64,000 bases of DNA from Echinicola vietnamensis DSM 17526. GTDB lineage: Bacteria; Bacteroidota; Bacteroidia; Cytophagales; Cyclobacteriaceae. A program made the translations under genes and the position numbers. The notes beneath the pieces are model-generated. The model saw only the letters and a list, made by a program, of their open reading frames with translations, was not told the DNA's origin and made no database searches. Shown here piece by piece: positions 1-9,123 of this stretch. Within the stretch, counting starts at the first letter, position 1, and each line of letters begins with the position of its first letter. The stretch lies in NCBI RefSeq assembly GCF_000325705.1, contig NC_019904.1, positions 1 to 64,000 on the forward strand, in the 5' to 3' direction.

Positions 1-289
1 GCAAGCCCTTAAAAGGACTCCATACCCCAGAGATAAATGAACGAAAGAAGGCAGAATAATACATGCTGCCTTGGGAGCATATTCTTTTCTCTGGATTTGG
101 ATAAAATATTTTGAAATAACATCACTACCTGATTAACTAAAAAAAAGCAATAAACACCATGACCTTAACAGAAAACTCCAGCTAAGTCAAGCAATTTTAG
201 ATTTTTAATTTAGATATATTTTCCCCAAATTTGTTGCCCTTCAATGGTGAAGAGGAGCATCTAAAATTCTTTCTTGTAACTTATTATAA
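1..289. other. AT-rich leader upstream of dnaA, no gene seen
   Basis: This stretch precedes dnaA and is AT-rich, especially its second half. I see no open reading frame of interest, no tRNA and no copies of the classical DnaA box (TTATCCACA or close variants). An origin here is therefore not supported. It presumably holds the dnaA promoter, but no good match to TAnnTTTG with a spaced upstream TTTG was found. Confidence 0.4.
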
Positions 290-1717
290 ATGAATTCAGA
301 GGCCAAAGCAGTATGGGATGAGTGTTTGCGTGTCATTGAAGAGCACGTAAATGAACAAAGCTTTTCCACATGGTTTAAACCCATAAACCCTGTGCGTTTG
401 GATGGTTCTGTACTCACCATTCAGGTTCCCAGCCAGTTCTTTTACGAATGGTTAGAGGACAATTATGTACAGGTCTTGAAGTTGGCCATTAAAAACATCC
501 TCGGCCCCAATGGCAAATTGGAATATGCCGTGGTAGTGGACAGGGGAAACTCCCAGAACCAGCCCTATGTGGTCAGCTATCCACAAGGGAATATCAGCCC
601 AAACAAGAAAAAGAATGAAAAGCCGGTAAAAGAGGAACGAAGGAGCCCTTTTGAAATGCAATCCCTGGATTCTCAGGCATTGCTGAAATCCAATCTAAAT
701 CCGAATTACACCTTTAATTCATATATTGAGGGGGACTGTAACCGCTTGGCAAGATCCGCCGGGTATGCAGTAGCGACCAAGCCAGGGGTCACCTCTTTTA
801 ACCCATTAATGATATATGGAGGGGTCGGACTGGGCAAAACCCACTTGATCCAAGCCATCGGCAATGAAATCAAGAATGGACCGGAAGACAAATTTGTACT
901 GTATGTTTCTTCAGAGAAGTTTGTCAATCAATTCATGGATTCCATTAAAGATGGGAACGTAAAAAGCTTTACCAATTTTTACATGCAGGTGGATGTCTTG
1001 ATCATCGATGATATCCAGTTTTTGGCAGGGAAAGACAGGACCCAGGAAATGTTCTTCCATATCTTCAACCACCTTCACCAAAGCAAAAAGCAAATCATCA
1101 TGACCTCCGACTGCCCTCCCAGAGATCTCAAGGGGCTGGAGGAAAGGTTGCTTTCCCGTTTTAAATGGGGCCTCACCGCTGACCTTCACATGCCTGATTT
1201 CGAAACCAGGGTGGCCATCATCAAACGCAAAATGCAGTCTGAAGGAATTTACATCCCCGATGATGTGATCGAATATTTGGCCTACACCGTGGACACCAAT
1301 ATCCGGGAACTGGAGGGCGTATTGATTTCCCTGATCGCCCACGCCTCTCTAAACAGGGTGGAGATAGACCTTGGATTAGCCAAGACGATCATGAAGAACA
1401 TCGTCAAGGACATCGAAACAGAGGTCGGGATTGACTTCATACAGAAAACGGTTTCAGACTATTACGGCATCAAACTGGACGACCTCAAAGCCAAAACCCG
1501 GAAAAAGGAAATAGTGGTCGCCAGGCAAGTGGCCATGTATTTTTCCAAGGAATTTACCAACCATTCCCTCAAATCCATCGGTTATCACTTTGGGGGCCGT
1601 GACCACAGTACGGTCATCCATGCCGTCCAAACCGTCAACGACCTAATGGAAACCGATACTTCCTTTAGAAATGCCATTAATGAGCAGCGCAAAAAATTCA
1701 AAATGAGGTCCTACTAA
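290..1717 (+). CDS. dnaA: Chromosomal replication initiator protein DnaA
   Basis: DnaA binds DnaA boxes at the origin and, in its ATP form, melts the duplex and helps load the replicative helicase. The 475-residue length is normal. Domain I (residues 1-90) is followed by a charged, variable linker to about residue 135. The AAA+ domain carries Walker A GGVGLGKTH (about 177-185) and Walker B VLIIDDIQF (about 236-244). The C-terminal DNA-binding domain has the signature GGRDHSTVIHA (about 436-446). The start is the ATG following an AT-rich leader. It stands alone: no dnaN or recF follows, and the next gene is convergent. A hairpin terminator overlaps its stop codon. Confidence 0.98.
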   Translation: MNSEAKAVWDECLRVIEEHVNEQSFSTWFKPINPVRLDGSVLTIQVPSQFFYEWLEDNYVQVLKLAIKNILGPNGKLEYAVVVDRGNSQNQPYVVSYPQGNISPNKKKNEKPVKEERRSPFEMQSLDSQALLKSNLNPNYTFNSYIEGDCNRLARSAGYAVATKPGVTSFNPLMIYGGVGLGKTHLIQAIGNEIKNGPEDKFVLYVSSEKFVNQFMDSIKDGNVKSFTNFYMQVDVLIIDDIQFLAGKDRTQEMFFHIFNHLHQSKKQIIMTSDCPPRDLKGLEERLLSRFKWGLTADLHMPDFETRVAIIKRKMQSEGIYIPDDVIEYLAYTVDTNIRELEGVLISLIAHASLNRVEIDLGLAKTIMKNIVKDIETEVGIDFIQKTVSDYYGIKLDDLKAKTRKKEIVVARQVAMYFSKEFTNHSLKSIGYHFGGRDHSTVIHAVQTVNDLMETDTSFRNAINEQRKKFKMRSY

Positions 1718-1733
1718 CAAGTAGGACTTTTTT
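1708..1733 (+). terminator. Terminator of dnaA
   Basis: A 7-bp perfect stem (GTCCTAC/GTAGGAC) with a 6-base loop TAACAA is followed by six T. It overlaps the dnaA stop codon and reaches the end of the convergent lipoprotein gene, so it may separate both. Confidence 0.8.
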
Positions 1734-2508
1734 ATGGTATCCAAACAATCCCGTCCAAATCCTTAAGGGGAAGGTGCAGCTCGGTCTGCCCCATGGAATA
1801 CGGACCGATCTCATAACTATTATACATCAGGACCAACGAATCCTTTTCGTATCCCATCGCAGCAGGCAAAAAGAACTTCCCGTCCTGTAGGAAAAACCTG
1901 CCATCTTCTTCCAAACTCATGGCTGGAGCTACTTCATGAAACTCCCGAAATGCCTTTTCGGTCTTCTCCAGGAGCCTGGCCTGATCCAAGACGATCGCTT
2001 CGTTTTTCAGTAATTGCTGGTTCTTCAGGTCAAAATTCAAAAACATCACCGTATGATTTGGGTGTGCCCCACCGGTAAAACTGCTGTTGGTAAACACCAA
2101 GGACAAGGCTTGAGGGCCTTTAAAGGTCACGGTGGCCTTTGTCTCCAAAAACCAAGGCATGGAACCACTGGAATATGTCTCCGAAAACTCCTCAAAATCC
2201 TCGAGAAAACCGGCTGCCGCTTTTTCAAGCTTATCCGTCTTTACGGAATCCTCTCCCCACTGCAAGTACATCAACAGCTGTTCTTTGACATGGGTATTCA
2301 ACCAAGCAGCCTGCTGCTCTGGCCCATTATAGAATTCCGGATATACCATCCGTACCTTGGCACAGGTACTATCCGTCCCCACACAGGACACCTTTTCCAT
2401 GGATACTTGTTTGTGGGCCAATTCTAGCCTTTCATTGTTTTCTTGCTTTTCAGGGCTACACCCCATCAGCAGCAACAAAAGTCCTATAAAAGTGGAAAGT
2501 TTTAACAT
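1732..2508 (-). CDS. DUF3298/DUF4163 (RsiV-like) lipoprotein
   Basis: A predicted outer-surface or periplasmic lipoprotein of 258 residues. The N-terminus has a hydrophobic segment ending in the lipobox LLMGC, placing the lipidated cysteine near residue 17. The body matches my knowledge of the PdaC/RsiV-type fold: a motif FTGGAHPNH in the middle, and a C-terminal half with the YSMGQTELHLPL stretch typical of DUF3298. Related domains occur in anti-sigma factor RsiV and peptidoglycan deacetylase PdaC, but the Bacteroidota lipoprotein versions have no settled role. It lies 12 bases downstream of meaB on the same strand and may be cotranscribed. Family assignment is fairly secure; function is unknown. 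Confidence 0.8.
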   Translation of the reverse strand: MLKLSTFIGLLLLLMGCSPEKQENNERLELAHKQVSMEKVSCVGTDSTCAKVRMVYPEFYNGPEQQAAWLNTHVKEQLLMYLQWGEDSVKTDKLEKAAAGFLEDFEEFSETYSSGSMPWFLETKATVTFKGPQALSLVFTNSSFTGGAHPNHTVMFLNFDLKNQQLLKNEAIVLDQARLLEKTEKAFREFHEVAPAMSLEEDGRFFLQDGKFFLPAAMGYEKDSLVLMYNSYEIGPYSMGQTELHLPLKDLDGIVWIP

Positions 2509-2520
2509 ACCTATTCTTGT

Positions 2521-3531
2521 TCAATCTGACGCTTTAAAAAATGTATTTACCAAATTTCTTGCCACAGCAGCGGGCAGTTCCTTTGCATCCTTCACCTCTC
2601 CTAGCGCCTCCTCGATTTTGGTGACGACATGAGGATCTTGGTAAAACCGCTGTTCCAATGCTTTTTGGACATGGGCATAAAACCAATGGTTCCGCTGCGC
2701 TTTGCGGTTTTCCCCCAAGAAACCCGTTGCTGAAATTTTCCCAAAAAACTCCTGCGTAACAGCCCATACTTCTTCGAGCCCCCTTTTCTCCACTGAGGAG
2801 ACAAGCAGGACGGTGATCTGCCCTGCTCCCGAACGGGGAGACATCAGCTGACAGGCTCCCTCCAGTTCCCTCTTGGTTTGTGCTGCACTTTGGCGACTCC
2901 GTTCATCTGCTTTGTTTACCACGATGGTGTCCACCATTTCCATAATGCCCCTTTTCACCCCTTGAAGCCCATCTCCAGTTTCAGGCTGCACAATCAGCAT
3001 GAAGAAATCCACCATTTCTTTCACCTGCACTTCCGATTGGCCCACCCCGATGGTCTCCACGATCACCACATCATAGCCCGCCGCCTCACAGACCAACATC
3101 GCCTCACGGGTACTGATCGCCACCCCGCCGGCATACCCTCCCCCTGGAGAAGGACGAATGTAGGCATTCGGAGATTTGGACAATTCTTCCATCCGGGTTT
3201 TGTCCCCTAGGATACTGCCACCGGACTGCTTACTGGACGGATCAATGCTTAAAACCGCCAATCGATGCCCTCCCTGCAATATCACCTTCCCAAATGCTTC
3301 AATAAAGGTACTTTTGCCCACACCGGGAGCACCGGTCACTCCTATCCGCTTGGCCTTTCCAGTATGCGGTAAAAGCAGCTGTAACACCCTTTCCGCCAAT
3401 ACCTGGTCTTCCTCCAGCTTACTTTCGATCAACGTAATGGTTTTGCTCAACATGCTCCGATCTCCTGACAAAACCCCCTCTGCATAAGCTGCAGGATCCA
3501 ATCGTTTATGTTTTGATCTCGACATGGTCAT
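2521..3531 (-). CDS. meaB: Methylmalonyl-CoA mutase-associated GTPase MeaB (ArgK family)
   Basis: MeaB is a G3E-family GTPase that protects B12-dependent methylmalonyl-CoA mutase from inactivation and gates cofactor loading. The 336-residue protein has the P-loop GVTGAPGVGKST (about 64-75), the family motif LSIDPSS, the ETIGVGQSE switch region and the guanine-specificity motif NKAD. Length is normal for the family. The mutase subunits themselves are not in this window. It starts 17 bases after the small membrane-protein gene and is followed by the DUF3298 lipoprotein, so the three may form a minus-strand transcription unit. ATG codons at 3531 and 3525 are both usable; the first is used here. 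Confidence 0.95.
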   Translation of the reverse strand: MTMSRSKHKRLDPAAYAEGVLSGDRSMLSKTITLIESKLEEDQVLAERVLQLLLPHTGKAKRIGVTGAPGVGKSTFIEAFGKVILQGGHRLAVLSIDPSSKQSGGSILGDKTRMEELSKSPNAYIRPSPGGGYAGGVAISTREAMLVCEAAGYDVVIVETIGVGQSEVQVKEMVDFFMLIVQPETGDGLQGVKRGIMEMVDTIVVNKADERSRQSAAQTKRELEGACQLMSPRSGAGQITVLLVSSVEKRGLEEVWAVTQEFFGKISATGFLGENRKAQRNHWFYAHVQKALEQRFYQDPHVVTKIEEALGEVKDAKELPAAVARNLVNTFFKASD

Positions 3532-3548
3532 CGCCTTTCAACTGTTCA

Positions 3549-3965
3549 TTAACGGAAAGGGTACTTTACGAACCCTTCCTGCCCCATTGCTTTTTTCTCA
3601 TACCGACCAATGCAATATTCATAAAGGGATTCCTCAAAATAGGGCTCCTCCGCATTCAGCTTTTTAGGGGCATGGGCCTCATCTGTGAAAAAATACACTT
3701 GTGTATTGCCGTATTTGGTATGCGGCATGAACTTTCCGTATTGCTCCATCTCGTGCCAGAGGCTATCAGAAACCACCACTGCATACACCCTTTTAATGGG
3801 GCCGGTGTTATTTTCGTTTCGATAGGCTGCTACTTCCCGAAAATCCATTTTAAGGTCATCGGTACCCGGCTGCGTAAAGGTGTCACGCATCATCCAAACC
3901 AGAAGTGCCAACACCACCAAACCTATCAGGTAATATAGCCTTTTTGTATTTTTCATAATTTCCAT
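3549..3965 (-). CDS. Small single-pass membrane-anchored protein, unknown
   Basis: I do not recognise this 138-residue protein. It has one N-terminal hydrophobic segment (about residues 10-26, YYLIGLVVLALLVWMM) followed by a soluble, charged domain, so it is probably anchored in the inner membrane with the domain outside. The soluble part has several aromatic residues (YVFF-like strand, FTDEAH, YEYCIGRYEKK) and ends in YPFR. No catalytic motif is visible. An internal ATG three codons downstream could also be the start. It directly precedes meaB on the same strand. Confidence 0.65.
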   Translation of the reverse strand: MEIMKNTKRLYYLIGLVVLALLVWMMRDTFTQPGTDDLKMDFREVAAYRNENNTGPIKRVYAVVVSDSLWHEMEQYGKFMPHTKYGNTQVYFFTDEAHAPKKLNAEEPYFEESLYEYCIGRYEKKAMGQEGFVKYPFR

Positions 3966-4134
3966 AACATTTCGAGTTCAACATTGAACACGAACCTTTC
4001 TGACGAAGGTTTTACTATTTGGGATGTGCGAGCCTTTTTACTCCGTCTTATCCCTTGGATAGCAAACCATGCTTTTTATCCTTTTCTCTTTCCTCTTCTT
4101 TAGTTTACCCTTAATTTAGGGGAAAAATTTGGAT

Positions 4135-4671
4135 ATGGGGTTCGAATATGTCAAAGCACTGCATATTATCTTTATCGTTACATGGTTTGCAGGGTTATTT
4201 TATGTCGTTAGGCTTTTCATTTACCAGACTGAAGCACTGGAAAAAACACCAGAAGAGCAAAAGATACTCAAGCCCCAGCTCGACCTTATGGCTAAACGGC
4301 TTTGGCTGGGCATTACTTGGCCTTCGGCAATATTAACCTTGATTTTTGGAACTTGGACCCTCACTTACCGTTTAGGATATCTGGAACTAGGCTTTATGCA
4401 TGCCAAACTGGCTTTTGTTGTCCTGCTGTACGTTTATCATTTCATTTGCCACCATATCTACAAAAAACTCCAACAAGGATTGGCCACTTGGAATTCCACT
4501 CAGTTACGGCTTTGGAATGAAGGAGCTACGGTATTGCTATTTGCCATTGTATTCCTGATCGTCCTGAAAAACCTTATGAACATGCTCTGGGGAATGGCAG
4601 GACTAGTGGGACTGAGCATTCTTCTGATGCTGGCCGTCAAATGGTACAAAAAGCAACGAGAAAAAAAATAA
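4135..4671 (+). CDS. hemJ: Protoporphyrinogen IX oxidase HemJ-like (CopD family) membrane protein
   Basis: HemJ oxidises protoporphyrinogen IX to protoporphyrin IX, the next-to-last step of heme synthesis. The protein (about 178 residues) has four hydrophobic segments. The N-terminus ALHIIFIVTWFAGLFYVVRL closely follows the HemJ pattern, including the conserved histidine near residue 10. A later HAKLAFVVLL segment and a KxxQ-like basic stretch between helices also fit. I chose the ATG at 4135; an in-frame TTG lies two codons upstream, and an AGGGGA lies 12-17 bases before the ATG. It is followed after 15 bases by the SCO gene and then a cytochrome c gene, so a heme and respiratory role fits its context. 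Confidence 0.85.
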   Translation: MGFEYVKALHIIFIVTWFAGLFYVVRLFIYQTEALEKTPEEQKILKPQLDLMAKRLWLGITWPSAILTLIFGTWTLTYRLGYLELGFMHAKLAFVVLLYVYHFICHHIYKKLQQGLATWNSTQLRLWNEGATVLLFAIVFLIVLKNLMNMLWGMAGLVGLSILLMLAVKWYKKQREKK

Positions 4672-4686
4672 AACTATACAACGACC

Positions 4687-5355
4687 ATGGTTAAGCACAA
4701 CCTCATCATACTTATCCTTTTCAGCAGTATCTTAATGGTTTGGAACTGCACTTCAAAATCCGAAGACACCAAGCCCCTTCCCTATTTGGGACATAAACAA
4801 ACAGCAGAAAAAACCGTCGATGGCAAGACCGTCACGGATACGGTTTATCATACCATTGCTCCCTTTTCCTTCACCGATCAGGACAGCGCTACCATCACCA
4901 ACCGTGACCTGAACGGCAAGGTATATGTCGCGGACTTCTTCTTTACCTCTTGCCCCACCATTTGCCCGGTCATGAAAACCCAAATGCTCAGAGTTTATGA
5001 AAAATTCAAAGAGCATCCTGACTTTCAGATCCTAAGCCACTCCATCGACCCTACTCATGATACGGTGGCCGTATTAAAGGAGTATTCCGTACGATTGGGA
5101 ATAGAAGACGCATCCACCTGGCATTTTCTGACCGGTGATCAGGAAAAAATCTTTGAAATCGGACAGACCAGCTACTTGGCCACGGCCATGGAGGACAAAA
5201 ACGAACCCGGAGGATTCCTCCACAGCGGGGCATTTATCCTCATTGATCGCCAAGGACATATCAGAGGGGTCTATGATGGCACGAAAGAAGACCAAGTGGA
5301 CCAATTGATCAAGGATATCCCAAAGCTGCTGGACAATGGCAAAAAGAAATCTTAA
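4687..5355 (+). CDS. SCO1/SenC family copper chaperone lipoprotein
   Basis: SCO proteins are thioredoxin-fold, membrane-tethered copper chaperones that help assemble the CuA site of cytochrome oxidase. This 222-residue protein has an N-terminal hydrophobic segment and a lipobox-like VWNC near residue 20. It shows the metal-binding motif CPTICP (about 97-102) and the distal histidine in FLHSGAF, the third copper ligand. The core follows the usual order VADFFFTSCP, then LSHSIDP and TGD. It sits 15 bases after hemJ and its 3' end overlaps the start of the cytochrome c gene by 20 bases, suggesting translational coupling. Confidence 0.93.
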   Translation: MVKHNLIILILFSSILMVWNCTSKSEDTKPLPYLGHKQTAEKTVDGKTVTDTVYHTIAPFSFTDQDSATITNRDLNGKVYVADFFFTSCPTICPVMKTQMLRVYEKFKEHPDFQILSHSIDPTHDTVAVLKEYSVRLGIEDASTWHFLTGDQEKIFEIGQTSYLATAMEDKNEPGGFLHSGAFILIDRQGHIRGVYDGTKEDQVDQLIKDIPKLLDNGKKKS

Positions 5356-5800
5356 AAAGTCAGTCACTCTGGGATTGGTGATGTCCTTGTTCCTCGCTTC
5401 CTGTGGCCAGAAGGATGAAAAGGACGACGGCCTTATTTCCCTAAATGAAATCGAGGACATCAAAACCAGACAGTATGCCATCGAAGGCCAGCTGCTATAT
5501 GCCAATTATTGTGCAAATTGCCATCAAAAGGATGGTACGGGTTTGGCCAAGCTTATTCCACCTTTGCAGGATGCTGATTTTATGCTAGAGGATCCCGGAA
5601 AGACCATCCGCCTGATCAAGCATGGCATCAAAGGAGAAATCACGGTAAACGGCATCCGGTATAACCAACCCATGCCTGGGAATCCACAACTAACGAATTT
5701 GGAAATAGCAGAGATCGCCACCTATATTTACACCGTGTTTGGGGGCAATGAAAAACGTATAGAAGTCAAAGAGGTAAAAAAATACCTGGAAGAAAAATAA
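5336..5800 (+). CDS. Cytochrome c lipoprotein
   Basis: A 154-residue monoheme c-type cytochrome. The signal peptide ends in the lipobox FLASC (cysteine about residue 23), so it is probably lipid-anchored in the periplasm. The heme attachment motif CANCH (about 62-66) is followed by QKDGTG, as in class I cytochromes. A downstream methionine in NQPMPGNP is the likely sixth heme ligand. It overlaps the SCO gene by 20 bases, which fits a shared role in electron transfer to a terminal oxidase or another copper enzyme. The actual partner is not in the window. Confidence 0.9.
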   Translation: MAKRNLKKSVTLGLVMSLFLASCGQKDEKDDGLISLNEIEDIKTRQYAIEGQLLYANYCANCHQKDGTGLAKLIPPLQDADFMLEDPGKTIRLIKHGIKGEITVNGIRYNQPMPGNPQLTNLEIAEIATYIYTVFGGNEKRIEVKEVKKYLEEK

Positions 5801-5813
5801 GTACCGACCTCAG

Positions 5814-6236
5814 TCAATATGCCTTGGCTTCTTCCAGTGCTTTAGTAATTTCCTCATTCACCTTGGTCACTTTTTCCTTCTGATCTTCAAGATAGGCAAT
5901 CACTTGCTCCTGACTCATCCCTTCAAAATCAAGCTTATACTGACGCATCCAAACAAACATCCCCTCATATGCATTTTCCAGCTTTTTCGCTGTGGCTCGC
6001 ATTTTATCGGAAGTAGCCTTATTGGCAGCAGAATCTTCGGTCATTAACTTTCCCGAGGCGGTCATCAGGCGCTTTTCTTCCTCCTTTATTTTCCCCATTA
6101 ACGGCATCACCTCATCATGGATCCCCAATACCTCTCCCTTCAGATCCTCCACTTGCTTTTGATGACCATTACAGGAAACCAAGATCCCAATCACGAAGAC
6201 CAATACAGACATTTTATGAAATAAGCTCATAATCAA
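5814..6236 (-). CDS. Small coiled-coil lipoprotein, unknown
   Basis: A 140-residue protein with a hydrophobic N-terminus and lipobox GILVSC (cysteine about residue 22). The mature part is almost entirely Lys/Glu/Met-rich helix with heptad character (for example QKQVEDLKGEVLGIHDEVM), so it is probably a helical bundle on the periplasmic face of a membrane. No enzymatic motif is seen. Such proteins are sometimes annotated in Bacteroidota as viral A-type inclusion protein repeat-like, a name with no functional meaning here. The start could be the second ATG at 6230. It is convergent with the cytochrome c gene. Confidence 0.7.
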   Translation of the reverse strand: MIMSLFHKMSVLVFVIGILVSCNGHQKQVEDLKGEVLGIHDEVMPLMGKIKEEEKRLMTASGKLMTEDSAANKATSDKMRATAKKLENAYEGMFVWMRQYKLDFEGMSQEQVIAYLEDQKEKVTKVNEEITKALEEAKAY

Positions 6237-6503
6237 GTATATATAATGTTAAATTCAACCATATCAAAACCATCACTTACCATCATTTCACTACAAAAAT
6301 CACATTTTTTATTCAATAGCCAATAAAACACCCTTCACTTTTATTTAATTTACTATTCCAACAGGATTGTTTCTAGACAAAAGATTACTGGTTTCATAGT
6401 GAAAAGCTCCTCACATATCTTATTTTTACGAAAACTAATTTTTCAGGACCGACAATATTGGTCTTGAAACAGTAACATTCTATACGTAAACCATTTAAAA
6501 ACC

Positions 6504-7325
6504 ATGAAACCATATTGTTTTGCCATAGACCGTATTATTCCCAGTGAAGATGCCAGTCTCCATCCTTTGGACATTGGGCTGATCAGGGGATATGCTGTTT
6601 TTGACTTTTTTCGAACCGTGGATTATCATCCATTATTTTTAGAGGACTACCTTGACCGTTTTATCGCCTCGGCCGCAAAAGCCCATCTTGTCCTTGACCA
6701 GGGACATGAGGAGCTTAAATCCATTGTACTGGAACTTATACAGAAAAACGACCTCAAACAAGGGGGAATCAGAATGGTCCTTTCGGGCGGGAATTCTGAC
6801 AATCATTTCTCGCCTACCAAAGGCAGTCTTTTCATCTTTTGTGAAGCGTTACAGATGCCTTCAGATGATAAATACCGCAATGGCGTACACCTGTTGACCA
6901 CCGAGTATATCCGCCCTGTCCCAGAGATTAAGACGACAAATTATGCCCTACCTGTCTACTTAAGTAAAGACTGGAAAGCCAATAATGCCGAAGATGTTCT
7001 CTACCATGCAGATGGGATCATCTCAGAAAGCTCCCGAAGCAACATTTTCATCGTGAAAGATGGTACCATCAGCACGCCAAAGACCAATATTCTGAAAGGA
7101 ATTACGCGGAAAAACATCCTAGCACTTGTTCCTGATGCCCAAATCCGGGACATTACATTGGAAGAAGTCATGGCGGCAGACGAAGTGTTTATGAGCAGCA
7201 CGACCAAACGTATCTTGCCCATCACTAAAATCGACCACCAACCAATTTCCAACGGAGCAGTAGGTACCCGCACCACTGCATTAATGGAGCAGTTTAAAAG
7301 AATGGAGGAAGAGACGGTCTCCTAA
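6504..7325 (+). CDS. Class IV aminotransferase (branched-chain or D-amino acid type)
   Basis: A 273-residue fold-type IV PLP enzyme. The N-terminal IGLIRGYAVFDFFRT is the family's substrate-loop signature, and the PLP lysine is in PEIKTTNY (about residue 140). The phosphate-binding segments ISESSRSNIFIVKDG and TNILKGITRKNIL follow in the usual order. Members include branched-chain aminotransferase, D-alanine aminotransferase and aminodeoxychorismate lyase. I cannot separate these by eye, though the sequence lacks the longer form typical of IlvE. It stands alone, with about 267 bases of AT-rich DNA upstream and a convergent gene downstream. Confidence 0.85.
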   Translation: MKPYCFAIDRIIPSEDASLHPLDIGLIRGYAVFDFFRTVDYHPLFLEDYLDRFIASAAKAHLVLDQGHEELKSIVLELIQKNDLKQGGIRMVLSGGNSDNHFSPTKGSLFIFCEALQMPSDDKYRNGVHLLTTEYIRPVPEIKTTNYALPVYLSKDWKANNAEDVLYHADGIISESSRSNIFIVKDGTISTPKTNILKGITRKNILALVPDAQIRDITLEEVMAADEVFMSSTTKRILPITKIDHQPISNGAVGTRTTALMEQFKRMEEETVS

Positions 7326-7442
7326 GCAGACGCTATGAAGATCGTGGCCATAATATAAGGAAGGAATCTTGGCCCACCGTAAAAAAGCATGCCGAGACTC
7401 CTTCCCTACATTCGCCGTGATATCAACGTAGATACAGCCCCT

Positions 7443-7877
7443 TTACAGCACCAGTTCTGCGTCAGTCAAAATATACATTAACTTTTCAGGGTCTTTGGCA
7501 TTCAGCTTCAGGGTTCCTTTCACCTTTACCCTTTTGGAAGTGTACTCAATGGGATCTGCCATCATCACTTCCATGACCGTCTCCGGGCCTCCAGACCCAC
7601 AAAAGAAACATTCTGCCAAGGGCAAAGAGGATAGGATGATATGCTCAGGCTTAAACATTCCTTCAAAAGGGATGATATACCCTTCCGCTGAAACTTCCTT
7701 CCCTTCAAGCGCTTGGATGTCCTCACTAAAAACAGGTAAGTACAACTCCCCATATTCATCTTCTCCGATCTCATAAGTCACACCTGTCAAGGTCTTCCAA
7801 ACATTATTTTCCTGTGCCCTACTAACACCAGAAACGGCCATCAGCACTACTACAATTACACTAAACTTTAATCTCAT
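7443..7877 (-). CDS. DUF3299-like secreted protein
   Basis: A 144-residue protein with a Sec signal peptide (cleavage probably after VSRAQ, about residue 21). The mature domain contains the stretch LEGKEVSAEGYIIP and a CFFCGSGGPE motif (two cysteines spaced CxxC, about 90-93), which I associate with DUF3299. It is the last gene of a minus-strand series, 19 bases after an FtsX-type permease gene. From memory, ATPase-permease-DUF3299 gene sets also occur in zinc-regulated operons of Vibrio; that recollection is unverified. A CxxC pair plus the His-rich permease loop next door would fit metal handling, but this is inference. Confidence 0.7.
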   Translation of the reverse strand: MRLKFSVIVVVLMAVSGVSRAQENNVWKTLTGVTYEIGEDEYGELYLPVFSEDIQALEGKEVSAEGYIIPFEGMFKPEHIILSSLPLAECFFCGSGGPETVMEVMMADPIEYTSKRVKVKGTLKLNAKDPEKLMYILTDAELVL

Positions 7878-7896
7878 GATGCTATTAATCTCTATG

Positions 7897-9123
7897 TTAT
7901 TTCGTCAATTGTTTGGCGATATCTGTTTTATACGCTCCCAAAGCAGGGAATAGGGAAGCCACTATCCCGACCCCTACGGCGTACACAATGATCCAAGCCT
8001 CTTCTTTCAAGAATACCCAAGCAGAAATTGTACTCAGCGCACCCTGCTCCTGACCTATAACCAAGAACGACAGAAAAAGGTGCCCGATCAAAATACCAGC
8101 CACGGCACCTAAGAACGTTAAAATCACTCCTTCTAAAACAATATGGAGAAATAACTGGCCCTTGGATGCACCAATGGTACGCATGACGGCCAAATCATAC
8201 TTCCGCTCCTTTAAAGAGTTGTACAAGGCAATGAAAATGCCCAGACCTGCAATGAAAATAATGATAAAGGCCAGCCCCTTGATGAGCTTAATCCCCACTC
8301 CCAGCAATTCAAACAAGCGGGCAATTTCAAAGGAAGGGGAAGCGGCCTGCAGGGAACTCCTGCTGTTAATAAAACGGGGCAGTTGCACAGCAGCCATCGG
8401 ACTCCTGTACTGCATCAAAAGCGTGGTCACCTCACGATCTTCCCCACCTTCGGGGAAACCATGCTTGACCACTTCTTTCTCCATGGCCTCATGGTCGTGC
8501 TCCTCGCCTTCGTCATGGGTAAACCAGACTGATTCCAAGGAAGTAAGGATCAATTTGTCCACCACCGTACCTGAGGATGACAATACCCCTGTGACAACGT
8601 ATGGATGATGATCGTGCTCATGACTGCTCGAGCCTATCCCATGTGAGCCCAGAAACTCATCGCCTACCTTCAGCCCAAGCTTTTGGGCGACCGCACTTCC
8701 CAGGACTACCTCAAATGGCCGATCCCATCCCTGACCACTGGCAAAATCAACCTGATACAGCTCCAGATAATCATAATTGGTCCCAACAATTCTATATCCC
8801 TGGTAATTGTCTCCCAGCCCCATCGGGATGGATTTCTTGATCAACCGATTTCGAGAAACTGCCTTGGCTTCTTTCAAATCAATATTTCCCGTAGGGAAAT
8901 CAATATGGTAGACACTGGAAAGAATCAGCTGCAAGGGGCTTCCTTTGGCGCCCACCACCAGATCAATTCCCTTCGCATCCTTGCTCATTTGATTTTCAAA
9001 CTGGTCCTGCATCAGGAGCAGCACCGTTATAATGGCCAATCCCAGTGCAAGCAGCAGGATGTTGAGGCCAGTATTAAGCGGCTTGGCAACCAAATACTTC
9101 CAACTAAGCTTCAATATATTCAT
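7897..9123 (-). CDS. FtsX/LolC-type ABC transporter permease with His-rich extracytoplasmic loop
   Basis: A 408-residue permease of the MacB/LolCE/FtsX superfamily. It has one transmembrane helix near the N-terminus (about 18-38), a large periplasmic domain and three C-terminal helices (about 280-405). The helix-flanking sequence ERKYDLAVMRTIGASKGQ is the family signature. Between about residues 161 and 220 the periplasmic domain carries two histidine/acid-rich patches, SHEHDHHP and HDEGEEHDHEAME, which look like metal-binding segments. It overlaps the ATPase gene by 4 bases, so the two subunits are translationally coupled. The substrate is unknown; the His-rich loop suggests a metal ion or metal-regulated function. 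Confidence 0.88.
   Translation of the reverse strand: MNILKLSWKYLVAKPLNTGLNILLLALGLAIITVLLLMQDQFENQMSKDAKGIDLVVGAKGSPLQLILSSVYHIDFPTGNIDLKEAKAVSRNRLIKKSIPMGLGDNYQGYRIVGTNYDYLELYQVDFASGQGWDRPFEVVLGSAVAQKLGLKVGDEFLGSHGIGSSSHEHDHHPYVVTGVLSSSGTVVDKLILTSLESVWFTHDEGEEHDHEAMEKEVVKHGFPEGGEDREVTTLLMQYRSPMAAVQLPRFINSRSSLQAASPSFEIARLFELLGVGIKLIKGLAFIIIFIAGLGIFIALYNSLKERKYDLAVMRTIGASKGQLFLHIVLEGVILTFLGAVAGILIGHLFLSFLVIGQEQGALSTISAWVFLKEEAWIIVYAVGVGIVASLFPALGAYKTDIAKQLTK

Noticed and set aside
1..289. Replication origin next to dnaA
   Set aside because: No DnaA-box-like 9-mers or repeat cluster were found; AT-richness alone is not enough.
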